The notes under the pieces are model-generated. The model worked only from the letters and a program-made list of their open reading frames with translations, did no database searches and was not told where the DNA came from. From Gilliamella sp. wkB7 (GTDB lineage: Bacteria; Pseudomonadota; Gammaproteobacteria; Enterobacterales; Orbaceae), in NCBI RefSeq assembly GCF_001693435.1, contig NZ_CM004509.1, positions 2,604,001 to 2,668,000 on the forward strand: DNA of 64,000 nt. Reading direction: 5' to 3'. Position numbers and translations under genes: made by a program. Positions 9,758-20,659 of this stretch are shown here, one piece after another (the stretch's first letter is position 1; every line of letters starts with the position of its first letter).

Positions 9758-11279
9758 GACTGATGACTCGCGACGTACGGCATAGATAACTATTATTTAC
9801 GGTATCTTCGGCTGCTTCACTACCTAAGAATGTCGTGTTAATACGAGAGCCTTCTTGTTTATATTTGGCAATATCTGAAAGTCTAACCATATAACCTGTT
9901 ACACGCACCAAATCATTACCACTAATGTTGGCGGTAAATTCTCTGAAACCAAATTTAAACGCAGCTTTACATATCTGCAGTAGGGCTGATGGATTACTTT
10001 TAATGGTCTCATCAATCGTTAAAATATCGCTGATACCCGATGTATAGTAATGATGATGTTTAAACAGTGCCATAATATGCGTAACGGGATCAGGTTCATG
10101 GCCATACGGAATGCGTAATCCTGGTGTTGCTCCTCTATCAGTGCTAATACCTGATTGAGCATGTAACATAGCTTTGCCTCGCCATGCGTATTTGATTTCA
10201 TGGCTATCGACAAACGCCGCAAGTTGTTGTGAAATCGTTGAGGCAAGGTCATTAGCATCTTCATCCTTACCATAACGTCCAGCAAGGTTAGATTTTTCTT
10301 GCAAAATATTGACCGCTTCAGCCATTGCATAGATACCAAACATTGGAGCGAATCGACCAGTATCTATAATGCCTTCTTTCACTAAAAAACTATGAGTGAA
10401 AAAGTTAGATTTTTCGAAAAGAAATGCAGATCTAGCTTTAATCAAATTGAGTTGTAGCTGACAATAGTGAGGTAGAGTATTTTGTAGAAAATCATCAATA
10501 TTTTTACTGCGTAATGCAACCTCTTTTAAATTAATTCGAGATAAAGTACTGCCACCACCTGCAACTGGTAAGGAGTTGTAGCAACTAACCACACCATAAC
10601 CTTTATTATCAAAATCTTTTTTGATCATCTCATTATTAGCGATGTGTGGCTTAGCTGTTTCACAGATATTTTCTATTGCAACCGATAGCAATGATTCTGG
10701 AGTAATTTTCTCATCATAGATAAACGTTAAGTTAGGGGCGACCTGTTTAAGTTCTCTGTCGACGCGTAAAATAATACGGCAGATAACATTGTCAGTCGGA
10801 CCAATATTCGCATGCATAAACGCATCAGGTAAATTGCGATCGAGCATTATCCAAAAATGTCTTAAACGTTGATAAAGATCTTCTTCACTAAGATTACCAA
10901 CATAAGGCAATAAGATTTGATCTAGACAGCCTAAATAAACAGGCATACCTGTTACTGATGGAACATGGTGATAAGCAATAGTAAGCATGTTTAATGCATC
11001 ATCAAATGTTTTTGCTGGTTCAAGTTCTAAATACTCAGATCCTTGTTTAAGAAATTTTGCATAATCAGGTAATACATAACGAGGTTTGTAAGGTGCATGA
11101 CCTTCATACATGTCACAAATCACACGCTCATCTAAAGCTTGCTTAGTATCACTATCCAAATCAACATAAGGTAAATTATTTTCTGCTGCTAGGGCGAGTA
11201 AATTAGATTTTTGTTTTGGTGACAAATTAGGATCGGTCACAATTTTATAACAGTTTTGTTGAAATTCGGTCATGTTCAT
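9732..11279 (-). CDS. yjjI: Glycyl-radical enzyme YjjI
   Basis: The 515-residue protein belongs to the YjjI branch of glycyl-radical enzymes, shorter than PFL (~760). The C-terminal glycyl loop reads RVTGYMVRLSD with the radical-bearing glycine at about 462. The active-site cysteine is probably in VVSCYNSLPVAGGG. The substrate is not established. The start is the ATG at 11279 with GAGGT four bases before it. It overlaps yjjW, so the two are translated together. In E. coli yjjI/yjjW also neighbour the deo genes, and here they follow the nucleoside catabolic set, which ties the reaction to (deoxy)nucleoside breakdown under anoxia by inference. Confidence 0.9.
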   Translation of the reverse strand: MNMTEFQQNCYKIVTDPNLSPKQKSNLLALAAENNLPYVDLDSDTKQALDERVICDMYEGHAPYKPRYVLPDYAKFLKQGSEYLELEPAKTFDDALNMLTIAYHHVPSVTGMPVYLGCLDQILLPYVGNLSEEDLYQRLRHFWIMLDRNLPDAFMHANIGPTDNVICRIILRVDRELKQVAPNLTFIYDEKITPESLLSVAIENICETAKPHIANNEMIKKDFDNKGYGVVSCYNSLPVAGGGSTLSRINLKEVALRSKNIDDFLQNTLPHYCQLQLNLIKARSAFLFEKSNFFTHSFLVKEGIIDTGRFAPMFGIYAMAEAVNILQEKSNLAGRYGKDEDANDLASTISQQLAAFVDSHEIKYAWRGKAMLHAQSGISTDRGATPGLRIPYGHEPDPVTHIMALFKHHHYYTSGISDILTIDETIKSNPSALLQICKAAFKFGFREFTANISGNDLVRVTGYMVRLSDIAKYKQEGSRINTTFLGSEAAEDTVNNSYLCRTSRVISHEQVMGNR

Positions 11280-11346
11280 AAATACCTCTATATTACCTAT
11301 ATGCTGAGAGCAAAATTAAATCTTTATGACTAATTACTTAGTTATA

Positions 11347-11374
11347 AGCACTGAAAATCAATATTATCAGTGCT
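11347..11374 (-). terminator. Hairpin between ushA and yjjI
   Basis: A perfect 8-bp stem, AGCACTGA / TCAGTGCT, with a 12-base loop stands 36 bp past the ushA stop. It has no clear T tract. It may be a weak terminator or a processing stem separating ushA from the yjjIW unit. Confidence 0.45.
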
Positions 11375-11409
11375 GTTTATTTCTAAAAATCGTGTATAAA
11401 ACCGTAAAA

Positions 11410-13095
11410 TTATTTTTCTAAAATAAAATTCGACGGTTCATAATCTAACGCCTTGATTGGTGAATGCGCTTCAAAATACTGTTTTACTGCATCGGCATCT
11501 CGATAACCCGTATCAACATAAGTTGGTAAAGTATTGGTAATTGGGTAGCCATCACCGCCCGCAGCTAAAAAGTCAAGGGTCGTAATGCGATAAGATTTTT
11601 GCAAATCAATGGGTTCATTCTTAATTTTAACATCACTAATCGTATCACCAGTTCTAGTTAACGTGATATTTTTTAAATGAGTATAACCGCCTGAACCCTG
11701 TTTTTTACTTAATGCAACTTTAAGATATTCCATTAACTCATGGCCGGTTAAATCAAAATAGACTACAGTATTACCAAAAGGCTCAACTTTTAAAATATCG
11801 CGATAAGTTATATGACCTTCAATAAGTGAATCGCGAATCATACCACCAGCCATAATACCGATATCAGCATTCGTTTTTTCAATGAACGCACTGAGTAGTA
11901 GCTGTCCCATATTACTTTGTTGATATCTCACTACGCTACGATCACCTTCTAAACGGCCAATTAATTCACCCGTTTTAGCGAGTAATTGCTGTTTACCTTG
12001 CTCCTGATAAGGTCTTAAGGTTTCTAACAAATTTTGGTGTGGTTGTATCTCTTTCGTATAATATTCAAGACGCTTAGTGCCATTACCATTATCCACTTCT
12101 TTTTTCAGATTGATTGGAATTAATTGATAATTTTGTAGCGTAATTTTGCCATTTAAAAAGACAAAATCGGCACGACCAACGTATTTGCCCCATTCATGGG
12201 CTTGAACAATCCAAGTGCCATTTTGTTGATCTGGCGCACAAGGTGTACCTGGTACATATTCGGTAATACGTTTGTTTGGGCTAGCCATACAAACTGGGTT
12301 TTGTGAGTGTCCTCCCACAATCATATCTAATTCACCGTTTGGCAACCCTCGAGCTAATTCAACATCTCCAGGTGCCATTGAACCGTGCTCACCATTTTCA
12401 TAATGTTCCATATGAGTAACAGCAATGATCATGTCAGGGTGTTCGGTTTTTTTGATTTGAGTAATGATTTTTTGTGCTTCAGGTAAGGTCTTACGAAATT
12501 CAATACCGTCGGTATTTTTAGGTGAAGCCAAAAAGATCGTATCATCAGTAGTCAATCCAAATACCGCTACTTTGATACCATTTAAGTTAAACATTTTATA
12601 AGCATCAAAAACCCGATTATCACTGTTTTTGAAGTAAGTATTCGCTGATAAAAATGGGAACTTAGCCCATTTTTGTTGTTCACGAATGATCCTTAGCGGA
12701 TGGTCAAATTCATGATTGCCCACCGCCATAGCATCGTAACCCACTTCATTCATACCAATAAAATCGGGTTTTGCTTGCAGTACATCAGATTCAGGGACAC
12801 CAGTATTAATATCACCACCCGATAATAACAATAATTTACCACCTTTTGCGGCAACTTCTTTACGGATCTCATCAACAACCGTCTTTTGGGCTGCAAGTCC
12901 ATATTCACCGATATCATTTTGCCAAAAACGACCATGGTGATCGTTGGTATGTAAAATTGTAAATCGGTAAGATTTATCTTTTTGCCAAGTTGGATCGGTT
13001 GATTGTTTCTTGGTTACATCAGCTAAAGCATTAACCGAAAATAACCCCAAAACGGCAATAAGCGTTAGTTTTTTAAATAATTGTGGATGATGCAT
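11410..13095 (-). CDS. ushA: Periplasmic 5'-nucleotidase / UDP-sugar hydrolase UshA
   Basis: UshA hydrolyses 5'-nucleotides and UDP-sugars in the periplasm, giving importable nucleosides. The 561-residue protein has a signal peptide (1-25, ending NALA). The metallophosphatase domain has LHTNDHHGRF, LSGGDINTG, GNHEFDHP and VGGHSQ as metal-site motifs. The C-terminal substrate-binding domain carries RLEGDRS, and GGDGYP near its end. Alignment by eye to E. coli UshA is collinear and nearly full length. It is preceded by pdp with a 29-bp gap, so it likely belongs to the add-cpdB-cdd-pdp-ushA run. Confidence 0.95.
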   Translation of the reverse strand: MHHPQLFKKLTLIAVLGLFSVNALADVTKKQSTDPTWQKDKSYRFTILHTNDHHGRFWQNDIGEYGLAAQKTVVDEIRKEVAAKGGKLLLLSGGDINTGVPESDVLQAKPDFIGMNEVGYDAMAVGNHEFDHPLRIIREQQKWAKFPFLSANTYFKNSDNRVFDAYKMFNLNGIKVAVFGLTTDDTIFLASPKNTDGIEFRKTLPEAQKIITQIKKTEHPDMIIAVTHMEHYENGEHGSMAPGDVELARGLPNGELDMIVGGHSQNPVCMASPNKRITEYVPGTPCAPDQQNGTWIVQAHEWGKYVGRADFVFLNGKITLQNYQLIPINLKKEVDNGNGTKRLEYYTKEIQPHQNLLETLRPYQEQGKQQLLAKTGELIGRLEGDRSVVRYQQSNMGQLLLSAFIEKTNADIGIMAGGMIRDSLIEGHITYRDILKVEPFGNTVVYFDLTGHELMEYLKVALSKKQGSGGYTHLKNITLTRTGDTISDVKIKNEPIDLQKSYRITTLDFLAAGGDGYPITNTLPTYVDTGYRDADAVKQYFEAHSPIKALDYEPSNFILEK

Positions 13096-13124
13096 GGTGC
13101 CTCCTAAATCCTTAGGTGTAATAG

Positions 13125-14426
13125 TTATTCCGTAATCACTTTATAAATTAATTGCGGTTCTATCGCATTATCACTAATGGTAATGTTGTCGTATAGTTTT
13201 TGTTTAATCGCATCAATTTTATCAGTATTAGCATGAATAGTTAGTAATGCTTCACCTTCGGCAACTTTATCACCTACTTTTTTGTGTAACATAATTCCAA
13301 CAGATGGATCGATAACATCTTCTTTGGTTGCACGACCTGCGCCAAGTTGCATTGCTGCAATACCAATTTGGTCAGCAATAATTCTTGAAACGTAACCTGA
13401 TTTAAGTGCTGGTAAGGCAATTTGGTAAGGTGCGCTTGCTAATTTTTCTGGATGATCAACAACTGAACTATCTCCACCTTGAGCTTCAATTAATGTTTTG
13501 AATTTTTCAACAGCTTTGCCATTTTTGATGACTTCTTGTAGTTTTTCACGAGCTTCATCCAGTGTTTTGGCTTTATTGGCCAATACGACCATTTGACTGC
13601 CAAGTGTTAACACCAATTCAGTTAAGTCAGCTGGGCCATGACCTTTTAATGTGTCAATGGCTTCTTTAACTTCAAGGGCATTACCAATTGCAAAACCAAG
13701 TGGTTGTGACATGTCTGAAATAATCGCCATGGTTCTACGACCAATTTGATTACCAATATTAACCATTTCATGAGCCAATTTTTCTGAATCAGCCATGTTT
13801 TTCATTAAGGCGCCGTCTCCGGTTTTAACGTCTAAGACAATCGCATCTGCACCTGCAGCTAATTTTTTACTCATAATTGAGCTTGCAATCAATGGGATAG
13901 AATTAACGGTAGCCGTTACATCTCGTAGTGAATACAATTTTTTATCGGCTGGTGTTAAGTTGCCTGATTGTCCAATTACCGCAACGCCTTTTTCATTTAC
14001 CTGATTAATAAAGTCTTGCTTGCCTAATTCAATTTTAAATCCTGGAATTGATTCGAATTTGTCATTTGTTCCACCAGTATGGCCAAGACCACGTCCTGAC
14101 ATTTTTGCAACAGGAACATCTAATGCGGCAACTAATGGTGCAAGTACTAAAGTCGTTGTATCACCTACACCACCAGTAGAATGTTTATCAACTTTAATGC
14201 CATTGATTGAGGATAAATCAACCGTATCACCTGAATACATCATAGCACTGGTTAAATCAGCACACTCTTTTGATGTCATCCCTTGATAATAAATCGCCAT
14301 TAATAATGCACTCACTTGATAATCAGGAATGGTACCATTGGTGTAGTTAGTAATAAAAAATTGAATTTCTTCTGTGGTTAATGCATTACCATCACGTTTT
14401 TTTTCAATAATATCTACAAATCTCAT
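13125..14426 (-). CDS. pdp: Pyrimidine-nucleoside phosphorylase, Bacillus-type
   Basis: The enzyme splits uridine, thymidine and deoxyuridine with phosphate to a base and (deoxy)ribose 1-phosphate. The product is 433 residues, the usual length of Firmicute Pdp. Motifs include [20 protein letters not shown] for phosphate binding, [13 protein letters not shown] and the [16 protein letters not shown] segment. The sequence reads much closer to Bacillus Pdp than to the enteric thymidine phosphorylase DeoA. I place the start at 14426, where GAGAG precedes the ATG by ~5 bases; a GTG twelve bases upstream lacks a site. It sits between cdd and ushA in a salvage run. Confidence 0.92.
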   Translation of the reverse strand: MRFVDIIEKKRDGNALTTEEIQFFITNYTNGTIPDYQVSALLMAIYYQGMTSKECADLTSAMMYSGDTVDLSSINGIKVDKHSTGGVGDTTTLVLAPLVAALDVPVAKMSGRGLGHTGGTNDKFESIPGFKIELGKQDFINQVNEKGVAVIGQSGNLTPADKKLYSLRDVTATVNSIPLIASSIMSKKLAAGADAIVLDVKTGDGALMKNMADSEKLAHEMVNIGNQIGRRTMAIISDMSQPLGFAIGNALEVKEAIDTLKGHGPADLTELVLTLGSQMVVLANKAKTLDEAREKLQEVIKNGKAVEKFKTLIEAQGGDSSVVDHPEKLASAPYQIALPALKSGYVSRIIADQIGIAAMQLGAGRATKEDVIDPSVGIMLHKKVGDKVAEGEALLTIHANTDKIDAIKQKLYDNITISDNAIEPQLIYKVITE

Positions 14427-14594
14427 TATATCTCTCACTTAAAACAATTAATCAAATTAGTCTATCAACTTGATTATATAAAATTTACATAAACGTCTGT
14501 ACCGATTATGTTTGAAAATATAGTCAAAAAGTTTTAACTACAGTAATGTGCTTTTTTATCTATTTTTATCCATTTTACTTGCAATTGATTTTAA

Positions 14595-15002
<408 letters not shown>

Positions 15003-15018
15003 TCAGGTCTTAATGGTA

Positions 15019-16998
15019 CTATTTTTGATTTTTGGCTTTTGTGTTAACCGATGATTGTAAATCAAGTCGATAAACACCGAAGCCTAATTCATCTTTTTCA
15101 ATAAAGTTAATTGGATAAAGCGAATGTTTTTCTATATAAGCTTTTGCTTCATCCGTTGGTGAAGATTCAAAGCGAATATCCAGTTTTTTATCGCTAATAA
15201 TTGGTGCAATTCGCCAATTATTATCTACCGTGACATTAACCATACCCGCTTTTTTTGTAGTATTAGTAATATAAGCAGACAAAATAACTCTTAAATCATC
15301 TGGTGAGTTGAATTTAACGTTATTTTCACCTGTCCCAGGGAATGTACCGGTGTAGGCACGATAATTATTGGTCGCAATTAAAAATACTTGATTAGGATCA
15401 ATAGGCTGTTGTTGATAAGTTAGATTTTTTATTCTTTCCGATGTTGGATTGATTAACTTGCAGTTGCCATCATAACGTGGCGGTGCGGTGACATCAATTT
15501 GATAACTTACACCATCAATTGTATCGAAATTATAAGTTCTAAACTTATCCCAATTAATTAGATATTGTGGTTGAGTCGAATTAACATCGATTTGATTATA
15601 TACGCCAGCTGCACATTCTAGCCATTGTTTAACATCTTTACCAGTAATTTTAACTGCACTTAAAATATTTGGATAAAGGTAGATATCGGCAGCATTTCTA
15701 AATGATAAATCACCTTTTTTAACATCAACATATGCGCTTGGATCGTTCTTTCTTCCACCAACTTTAAATGGTGCAATCGCTGATAAAATTGGTAATCCAT
15801 CCAAATCTGGATCGCCTTGAATAAACTGTTTTACATAGTCAATTTGTGCATCACTAATAATTTGTAGTGCGGATGTATCTTCAACGAGCGCTAGATAGCT
15901 GTTGATATCGCTAGAAACTTTACCAATCGGTTTACCTACAAATTCACGCGTACCTTGATGATCTTGTTTCAAAATTTCGACAATCTGTTGATCGGCTTGT
16001 ACTAATGCTTTTTTATTTTTTAAATCATAAATAGGTCGAGCTTCTGATTTCCCAGATGTCACTTTCCAGTTAGAGTTATCACCCTCAAGTACTAAATCAA
16101 CCACACCTAAGTGACTACCCCATTGACCAGGCATAACGGCAGGGACATGATTGATGTTACCTGTTTTGATATCGGTATTAGGTAAGGATTTATAATCATC
16201 ACTCGGGAAAACGCCATGTGAATGACCAAACATAATGGCATTAATACCCTCAACTTGACTTAAATAGTAGACGGAATTTTCCGCTAACGCTTTATATGGT
16301 TCAGCAGATACTCCAGAGTGTGGAATGGCAATAATAACATTAGCGCCTTGTTTTTTCATTTCAGGGACTAATTTTTTTGCAGTTTCAGTAATATCTTTTA
16401 CTACTACTTTTCCATTTAGATTAAGCTTATCCCATTGCATAATTTGTGGTGGCACAAATCCGATATAGCCAATTTTAATGATTTGTTGGTTACCATCTCT
16501 ATCAACAACAGGGGTATCAATAATAATATATTGTTGAAAGTAGGGTTTGCCAGTTTTGGCATCATAAACGTTAGCATTAACATAAGGGAATTTAGCCCCT
16601 GAAAGACTTTTTTGTAAATAATCTAAACCAAAATTAAATTCGTGATTACCAATATTGCCAACAACATAATTAAGTGTGTTCATCGCTTTATAAACAGGAT
16701 GAATATCACCATCTTTTAAACCTTTGTTCAAGGCATAATCAGCCATAGGGCTACCTTGAATCAAATCTCCATTATCAACAAGTACGCTGTTTTTTACTTC
16801 GCTTCTTGTTTGATGAATTAGATTTGCCGTTTTGACTAATCCAAAAGTATCAACAGGCTGATCTTTGAAGTAATCAAAGTTCATCATGTTGCCATGCAAG
16901 TCAGTGGTTTCAATTATTCTTAAATCAACCGTTGCGGCTTGAAGGGAGCCAGAAATGAATAGGGTTAAAAGGGATAAAGTTAATTTGTTTTTTTTCAT
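15019..16998 (-). CDS. cpdB: 2',3'-cyclic-nucleotide 2'-phosphodiesterase / 3'-nucleotidase
   Basis: CpdB opens 2',3'-cyclic nucleotides from RNA breakdown and removes 3'-phosphates in the periplasm. The 659-residue product has a signal peptide (1-21, ending SLQA). The metallophosphatase domain shows [27 protein letters not shown] and FGHSHG. A 5'-nucleotidase C-terminal domain follows, with ATNNYRA. Length equals the enteric enzyme (647). It lies between add and cdd with short gaps (33 and 28 bp). With UshA it forms a two-enzyme periplasmic nucleotide-stripping set. Confidence 0.95.
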   Translation of the reverse strand: MKKNKLTLSLLTLFISGSLQAATVDLRIIETTDLHGNMMNFDYFKDQPVDTFGLVKTANLIHQTRSEVKNSVLVDNGDLIQGSPMADYALNKGLKDGDIHPVYKAMNTLNYVVGNIGNHEFNFGLDYLQKSLSGAKFPYVNANVYDAKTGKPYFQQYIIIDTPVVDRDGNQQIIKIGYIGFVPPQIMQWDKLNLNGKVVVKDITETAKKLVPEMKKQGANVIIAIPHSGVSAEPYKALAENSVYYLSQVEGINAIMFGHSHGVFPSDDYKSLPNTDIKTGNINHVPAVMPGQWGSHLGVVDLVLEGDNSNWKVTSGKSEARPIYDLKNKKALVQADQQIVEILKQDHQGTREFVGKPIGKVSSDINSYLALVEDTSALQIISDAQIDYVKQFIQGDPDLDGLPILSAIAPFKVGGRKNDPSAYVDVKKGDLSFRNAADIYLYPNILSAVKITGKDVKQWLECAAGVYNQIDVNSTQPQYLINWDKFRTYNFDTIDGVSYQIDVTAPPRYDGNCKLINPTSERIKNLTYQQQPIDPNQVFLIATNNYRAYTGTFPGTGENNVKFNSPDDLRVILSAYITNTTKKAGMVNVTVDNNWRIAPIISDKKLDIRFESSPTDEAKAYIEKHSLYPINFIEKDELGFGVYRLDLQSSVNTKAKNQK

Positions 16999-17031
16999 AT
17001 AAATCTCCTATTTTTCTGACTTTGTTATCCA

Positions 17032-18195
17032 CTAACTTGTTATTGGTAGTGACTTTTGGTATTTAATAAATCGTTCTATTATTGCAGGATGATATCTAGC
17101 ATCATTGACTGCTTTTTGTAGTGTTTGTTTGTCATCTAAGGTAAACAATGACAAAACATAATTTGTTAATTGTTCTTTTACTGAATCTTCAACAAAGGCG
17201 GCATCAATACCACATAATGTAATATCCAATAATTCTAATCTTGAAAAACCAAAAATTGATGAGGCAAGGTGGTACTCTTTTTCAATATCTGTACCAAAAA
17301 TTCCAGCATCATCGGTATTTAATGTGATGCGTACACCATAATCATAAAGCTGACGTACGGGATGATTTCGAATATCCCCATGAAGTTCATTAACAAGTAT
17401 ACGATTACTGGTCAATGCGATTTCTAAAGTAACTTTTTTATTAATCAACTCCTGAATTAGGTTATGATTCTCAATAGCACGGATACCATGACCAATTCTT
17501 TGTGCACCGTGTTTAAGCGCTTGAATAATACTTTCAGCAGACTCAATTTCACCAGCATGATAGGATTTTTTTAGTTTAAGCTCAGATGCTAACTCATGTG
17601 CATCTTTAAAATCATCAAAATGGCCAAAACGTTCGTTTCCAGCAATATTAAATCCAGTGATAAATTGGTGAGGATTTTCTTTAATAAAACGTAACGTATC
17701 ATAAACAATTTTAGCCCCTAGATGCCTAACACCGATTACATGATACCTTACCGTAATATTATAAACTTTTTGTACATCAATAATGGCGTTATCCATTTGG
17801 TTGAGTGTTTGTTGGAATCTTTCTTTGTTCCAAATAATTTCGCCATCAATTTCGGTAGTACAGATATGAAAAGGGGATAAGAAAAGCTCGCAATAGATTA
17901 ATCCTTGCTTGGCGTTTCTAATGAGAAAATCGTAAGTAATTAGATAATAATCTTCGGGTGTTTTTACAAAATTGGAAACAGTGTCATAAGTTTGAATGAA
18001 TTGAACAAAGTCAGTTTCATCATAGCAATAACGACCATTTTTATACTCGTTTGCATCGTATTGACCCGCTTTATAACATAATGATTCAGGGAAAACGATA
18101 TTATTTTTATTGGCTAACTGTTGAGCCATAAAAGGCGTAATACTACCTTCAATATGTTCATGTAAAATGACTTTTGGTACGGTATGTGTATTCAT
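17032..18195 (-). CDS. add: Adenosine deaminase family protein
   Basis: Members hydrolyse adenosine or deoxyadenosine to inosine in the cytoplasm. The 387-residue TIM-barrel protein shows the metal site at H12/H14 in ILHEHIEGS, HAGE for the catalytic His/Glu region, RIGHGIRA, and TLNTDDAGIFG for the metal aspartate. The usual N-terminal HVHLDG is altered to HEHIEG. That is compatible with metal binding but suggests a divergent subfamily, possibly closer to eukaryotic-type ADA-like proteins than to E. coli Add (333 residues). It heads the run add-cpdB-cdd-pdp-ushA. Neighbouring purine phosphorylase fits the adenosine assignment. Confidence 0.8.
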   Translation of the reverse strand: MNTHTVPKVILHEHIEGSITPFMAQQLANKNNIVFPESLCYKAGQYDANEYKNGRYCYDETDFVQFIQTYDTVSNFVKTPEDYYLITYDFLIRNAKQGLIYCELFLSPFHICTTEIDGEIIWNKERFQQTLNQMDNAIIDVQKVYNITVRYHVIGVRHLGAKIVYDTLRFIKENPHQFITGFNIAGNERFGHFDDFKDAHELASELKLKKSYHAGEIESAESIIQALKHGAQRIGHGIRAIENHNLIQELINKKVTLEIALTSNRILVNELHGDIRNHPVRQLYDYGVRITLNTDDAGIFGTDIEKEYHLASSIFGFSRLELLDITLCGIDAAFVEDSVKEQLTNYVLSLFTLDDKQTLQKAVNDARYHPAIIERFIKYQKSLPITS

Positions 18196-18420
18196 TTAAT
18201 ATTTAATCTAGTTTATTTTGCCAATTGAGTACAAATAATAATGATATGAAAAACACTTATAGGAAAGCTTAGTATAGTAACCTTAGCTTTGCTCATCATA
18301 ATCTTTACTATTTTACCTTGAACAGACATCTTATTACCATACATTTTGTGTGACTTAATTAGTTTTTATGCAGTAATATGCATTAAAAGTCATTCTAACT
18401 CATTAAATATTTTTGAAGAA

Positions 18421-18442
18421 GGCAACAACCAAGGTTGCTGCC
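18421..18442 (-). terminator. Hairpin downstream of nupG
   Basis: GGCAACAACC AA GGTTGCTGCC forms a 10-bp stem with one mismatch and a two-base loop, ~45 bp past the nupG stop. It has only a weak T-rich tail (TTCTTC), so it is a probable terminator between nupG and add. Confidence 0.55.
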
Positions 18443-18486
18443 AGTATTTTGATTATGGAAAGTTTTATTTAAAACACCATAAATGA

Positions 18487-19740
18487 TTAATTATTATTGG
18501 CTGTAGTTGTTTTATTTAAGTCATCGTTTTTAAAAATAATCATAAACACGATAGCCAACAATAAAGAGTAACCAGCAAAAATTAGCCAAACTGTACGCCA
18601 CTCAGTAAGACCATCAGTTGTGTAATGATCAACAACAAAGCCACTGATTGTCGAACCTAAATATGCCCCGATACCATTAGTCATGATCATAAATAGACCT
18701 TGCGCACTATTACGGATGCTTGGTGAGACTGATTTTTCAACATACATTGAGCCAGAAATGTTATAAAAATCAAATGCACACCCATAAACTATCATTGATA
18801 AAAGCAGTAATATAAAGCCAGTTGGAGATGGATCACCATAAGCAAATAAACCAAAACGAGCTACCCAAGCAAGCATACTGATTAACATGACATATTTGAT
18901 GCCAAGTCGTTTCATAAAAAATGGAACAAATAGAATAAATACCACTTCAGACATTTGCGAAATAGACAATAACACCGAAGGATATTGTACTACTAAGCTA
19001 TCAGCATATTCTGGAATGTTTTTAAACGAAAGTAAGAACGGATTACCAAAAGTATTGGTTATTTGTAAAATACCACCAAGGAATACGGCAAAGACAAAAA
19101 AGATCGCAATTCTTGGGTCTTTAAATAATACGAATGCATCTAAACCTAAAGAGCTTGCTAAAGACTTCCTTTTAGAGCTGTCTTTAGTAATGTTAATTAA
19201 TGGTAGTGTTAATGAATATAAGCTAAGTAAAACTGAACCAGCCGCCGCAATATAAAGTTGCATATTACTTAATCCATATTCTAAGAAACTCACTAACCAC
19301 ATGGCTGCAATAAAGCCGATGGTACCAAAAATTCTTATTTTTGGAAATTGCGAAATAACATCAAGATTTTGTGCTTCTAAACAAGAATAGGAAATTGAGT
19401 TAGAAATTGCGATGGTTGGCATAAACGCAAGGCAATGAATCAAAATTATCACTACCATCAAAAAAGGTGATGTGATTGATGCTGCAATAAATAACGTGAT
19501 GGCACCAATTAAATGACAAAGCATAAATAAACGATTAGCTGGAATCCATCTATCTGCGACAACTCCAAGTAAGCCAGGCATAAATAAAGAAGCTATCCCC
19601 ATTGTGCCATAAACTGAACCTACGGTTACACCATTAAAATGTAATGTTTCCATCATGTAAGAACCTAAGGTGATCAGCCAACTCCCCCAGATGAAAAACT
19701 GTAAGAAAAATATAATTTTAAGTTTAAACTTAATATTCAT
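18487..19740 (-). CDS. nupG: Nucleoside:H+ symporter, NupG/XapB family
   Basis: The 417-residue inner-membrane protein has ~12 predicted helices and family-typical stretches: the N-terminal FFLQFFIWGSWLITLG, GTMGIASLFMPGLLGVVADR and CLAFMPTIAISNSIS. Members import purine and pyrimidine nucleosides with protons. It lies between deoD (with a strong terminator in between) and the add-cpdB run. That position matches uptake of the nucleosides made by UshA and CpdB. NupG versus XapB specificity cannot be told from sequence alone. Confidence 0.88.
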   Translation of the reverse strand: MNIKFKLKIIFFLQFFIWGSWLITLGSYMMETLHFNGVTVGSVYGTMGIASLFMPGLLGVVADRWIPANRLFMLCHLIGAITLFIAASITSPFLMVVIILIHCLAFMPTIAISNSISYSCLEAQNLDVISQFPKIRIFGTIGFIAAMWLVSFLEYGLSNMQLYIAAAGSVLLSLYSLTLPLINITKDSSKRKSLASSLGLDAFVLFKDPRIAIFFVFAVFLGGILQITNTFGNPFLLSFKNIPEYADSLVVQYPSVLLSISQMSEVVFILFVPFFMKRLGIKYVMLISMLAWVARFGLFAYGDPSPTGFILLLLSMIVYGCAFDFYNISGSMYVEKSVSPSIRNSAQGLFMIMTNGIGAYLGSTISGFVVDHYTTDGLTEWRTVWLIFAGYSLLLAIVFMIIFKNDDLNKTTTANNN

Positions 19741-19861
19741 TTTGATTCCTTATTAAATGACATATTTGATAATCTTCCGCCTAACAATTACTAATGAATA
19801 AATTTATATATAAACAAGCACTATTATCAATTTTATAGTGCTCAAGCTATCAATATTTAGT

Positions 19862-19892
19862 TAAAAAAAATGGCAGTTGATCTGCCATTTTC
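19862..19892 (-). terminator. Terminator of the deoBD operon
   Basis: On the minus strand a perfect AAAATGGCAG / CTGCCATTTT stem with a five-base loop runs into eight consecutive T. It begins a few bases after the deoD stop codon. Confidence 0.92.
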
Positions 19893-19894
19893 AA

Positions 19895-20608
19895 TTATTG
19901 ATTTAATAGTACAGATTCTAACGCTACAGTTATCATCTCTTTAAAACCAATCTGACGCTGTTCCGGCGACATAGCATCACCTTTGCGAATGTGATCAGAA
20001 ACCGTACAGATTGCTAATGCTTTAGCGCCATATTCTGCCGCTACACCATAAATGCCTGCAGCTTCCATCTCTACGCCTAGAATATTGTATTTTTCCATGA
20101 TATCGAACATTTCAGGATCGACACTATAGAAAAGATCAGCTGAAAAAAGGTTACCTACTTTAACGTTTACACCTAAATTTTTAGCAGCATTAACGGCATT
20201 ACAGGTTAAATCAAAATCGGCAATCGCAGCGAAATCACTATCTTTAAAACGTAAACGGTTGACTTTTGAATCGGTGCAAGCCCCCATGCCCACTATCACA
20301 TCACCAAGGTTTACATTAGGGCTAATGGCACCACAAGAACCAATGCGAATGATATTTTTAACACCGTAGAACTTAACCAGTTCGGTTGCATAGATAGAAC
20401 AAGATGGAATACCCATGCCATGCCCCATGATTGAAACTTTTTTCCCTTTGTAATAACCAGTAAATCCTAACATGGCTCTTACATTTGTTACTTCTTGTGC
20501 ATCTTCTAAAAATGTTTCAGCAATAAATTTTGCACGTAGCGGATCGCCTGGCATCAAAACTGTTTCTGCAAAAGCATTATCAACAGCGTTAATATGTGGG
20601 GTAGACAT
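19895..20608 (-). CDS. deoD: Purine-nucleoside phosphorylase, hexameric
   Basis: DeoD cleaves purine (deoxy)nucleosides with phosphate to base and (deoxy)ribose 1-phosphate. At 237 residues it matches the enteric hexamer (239). Visible motifs are the N-terminal [24 protein letters not shown]-rich [21 protein letters not shown] for phosphate, EMEAAGIYG for ribose and SDH with the catalytic aspartate. It follows deoB by 51 bp in one operon, and a strong terminator follows. Confidence 0.97.
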   Translation of the reverse strand: MSTPHINAVDNAFAETVLMPGDPLRAKFIAETFLEDAQEVTNVRAMLGFTGYYKGKKVSIMGHGMGIPSCSIYATELVKFYGVKNIIRIGSCGAISPNVNLGDVIVGMGACTDSKVNRLRFKDSDFAAIADFDLTCNAVNAAKNLGVNVKVGNLFSADLFYSVDPEMFDIMEKYNILGVEMEAAGIYGVAAEYGAKALAICTVSDHIRKGDAMSPEQRQIGFKEMITVALESVLLNQ

Positions 20609-20659
20609 CTAATTCTCCTGATCTTCAATTCAAAAAAGTATTACATTAAATTCATTTGC

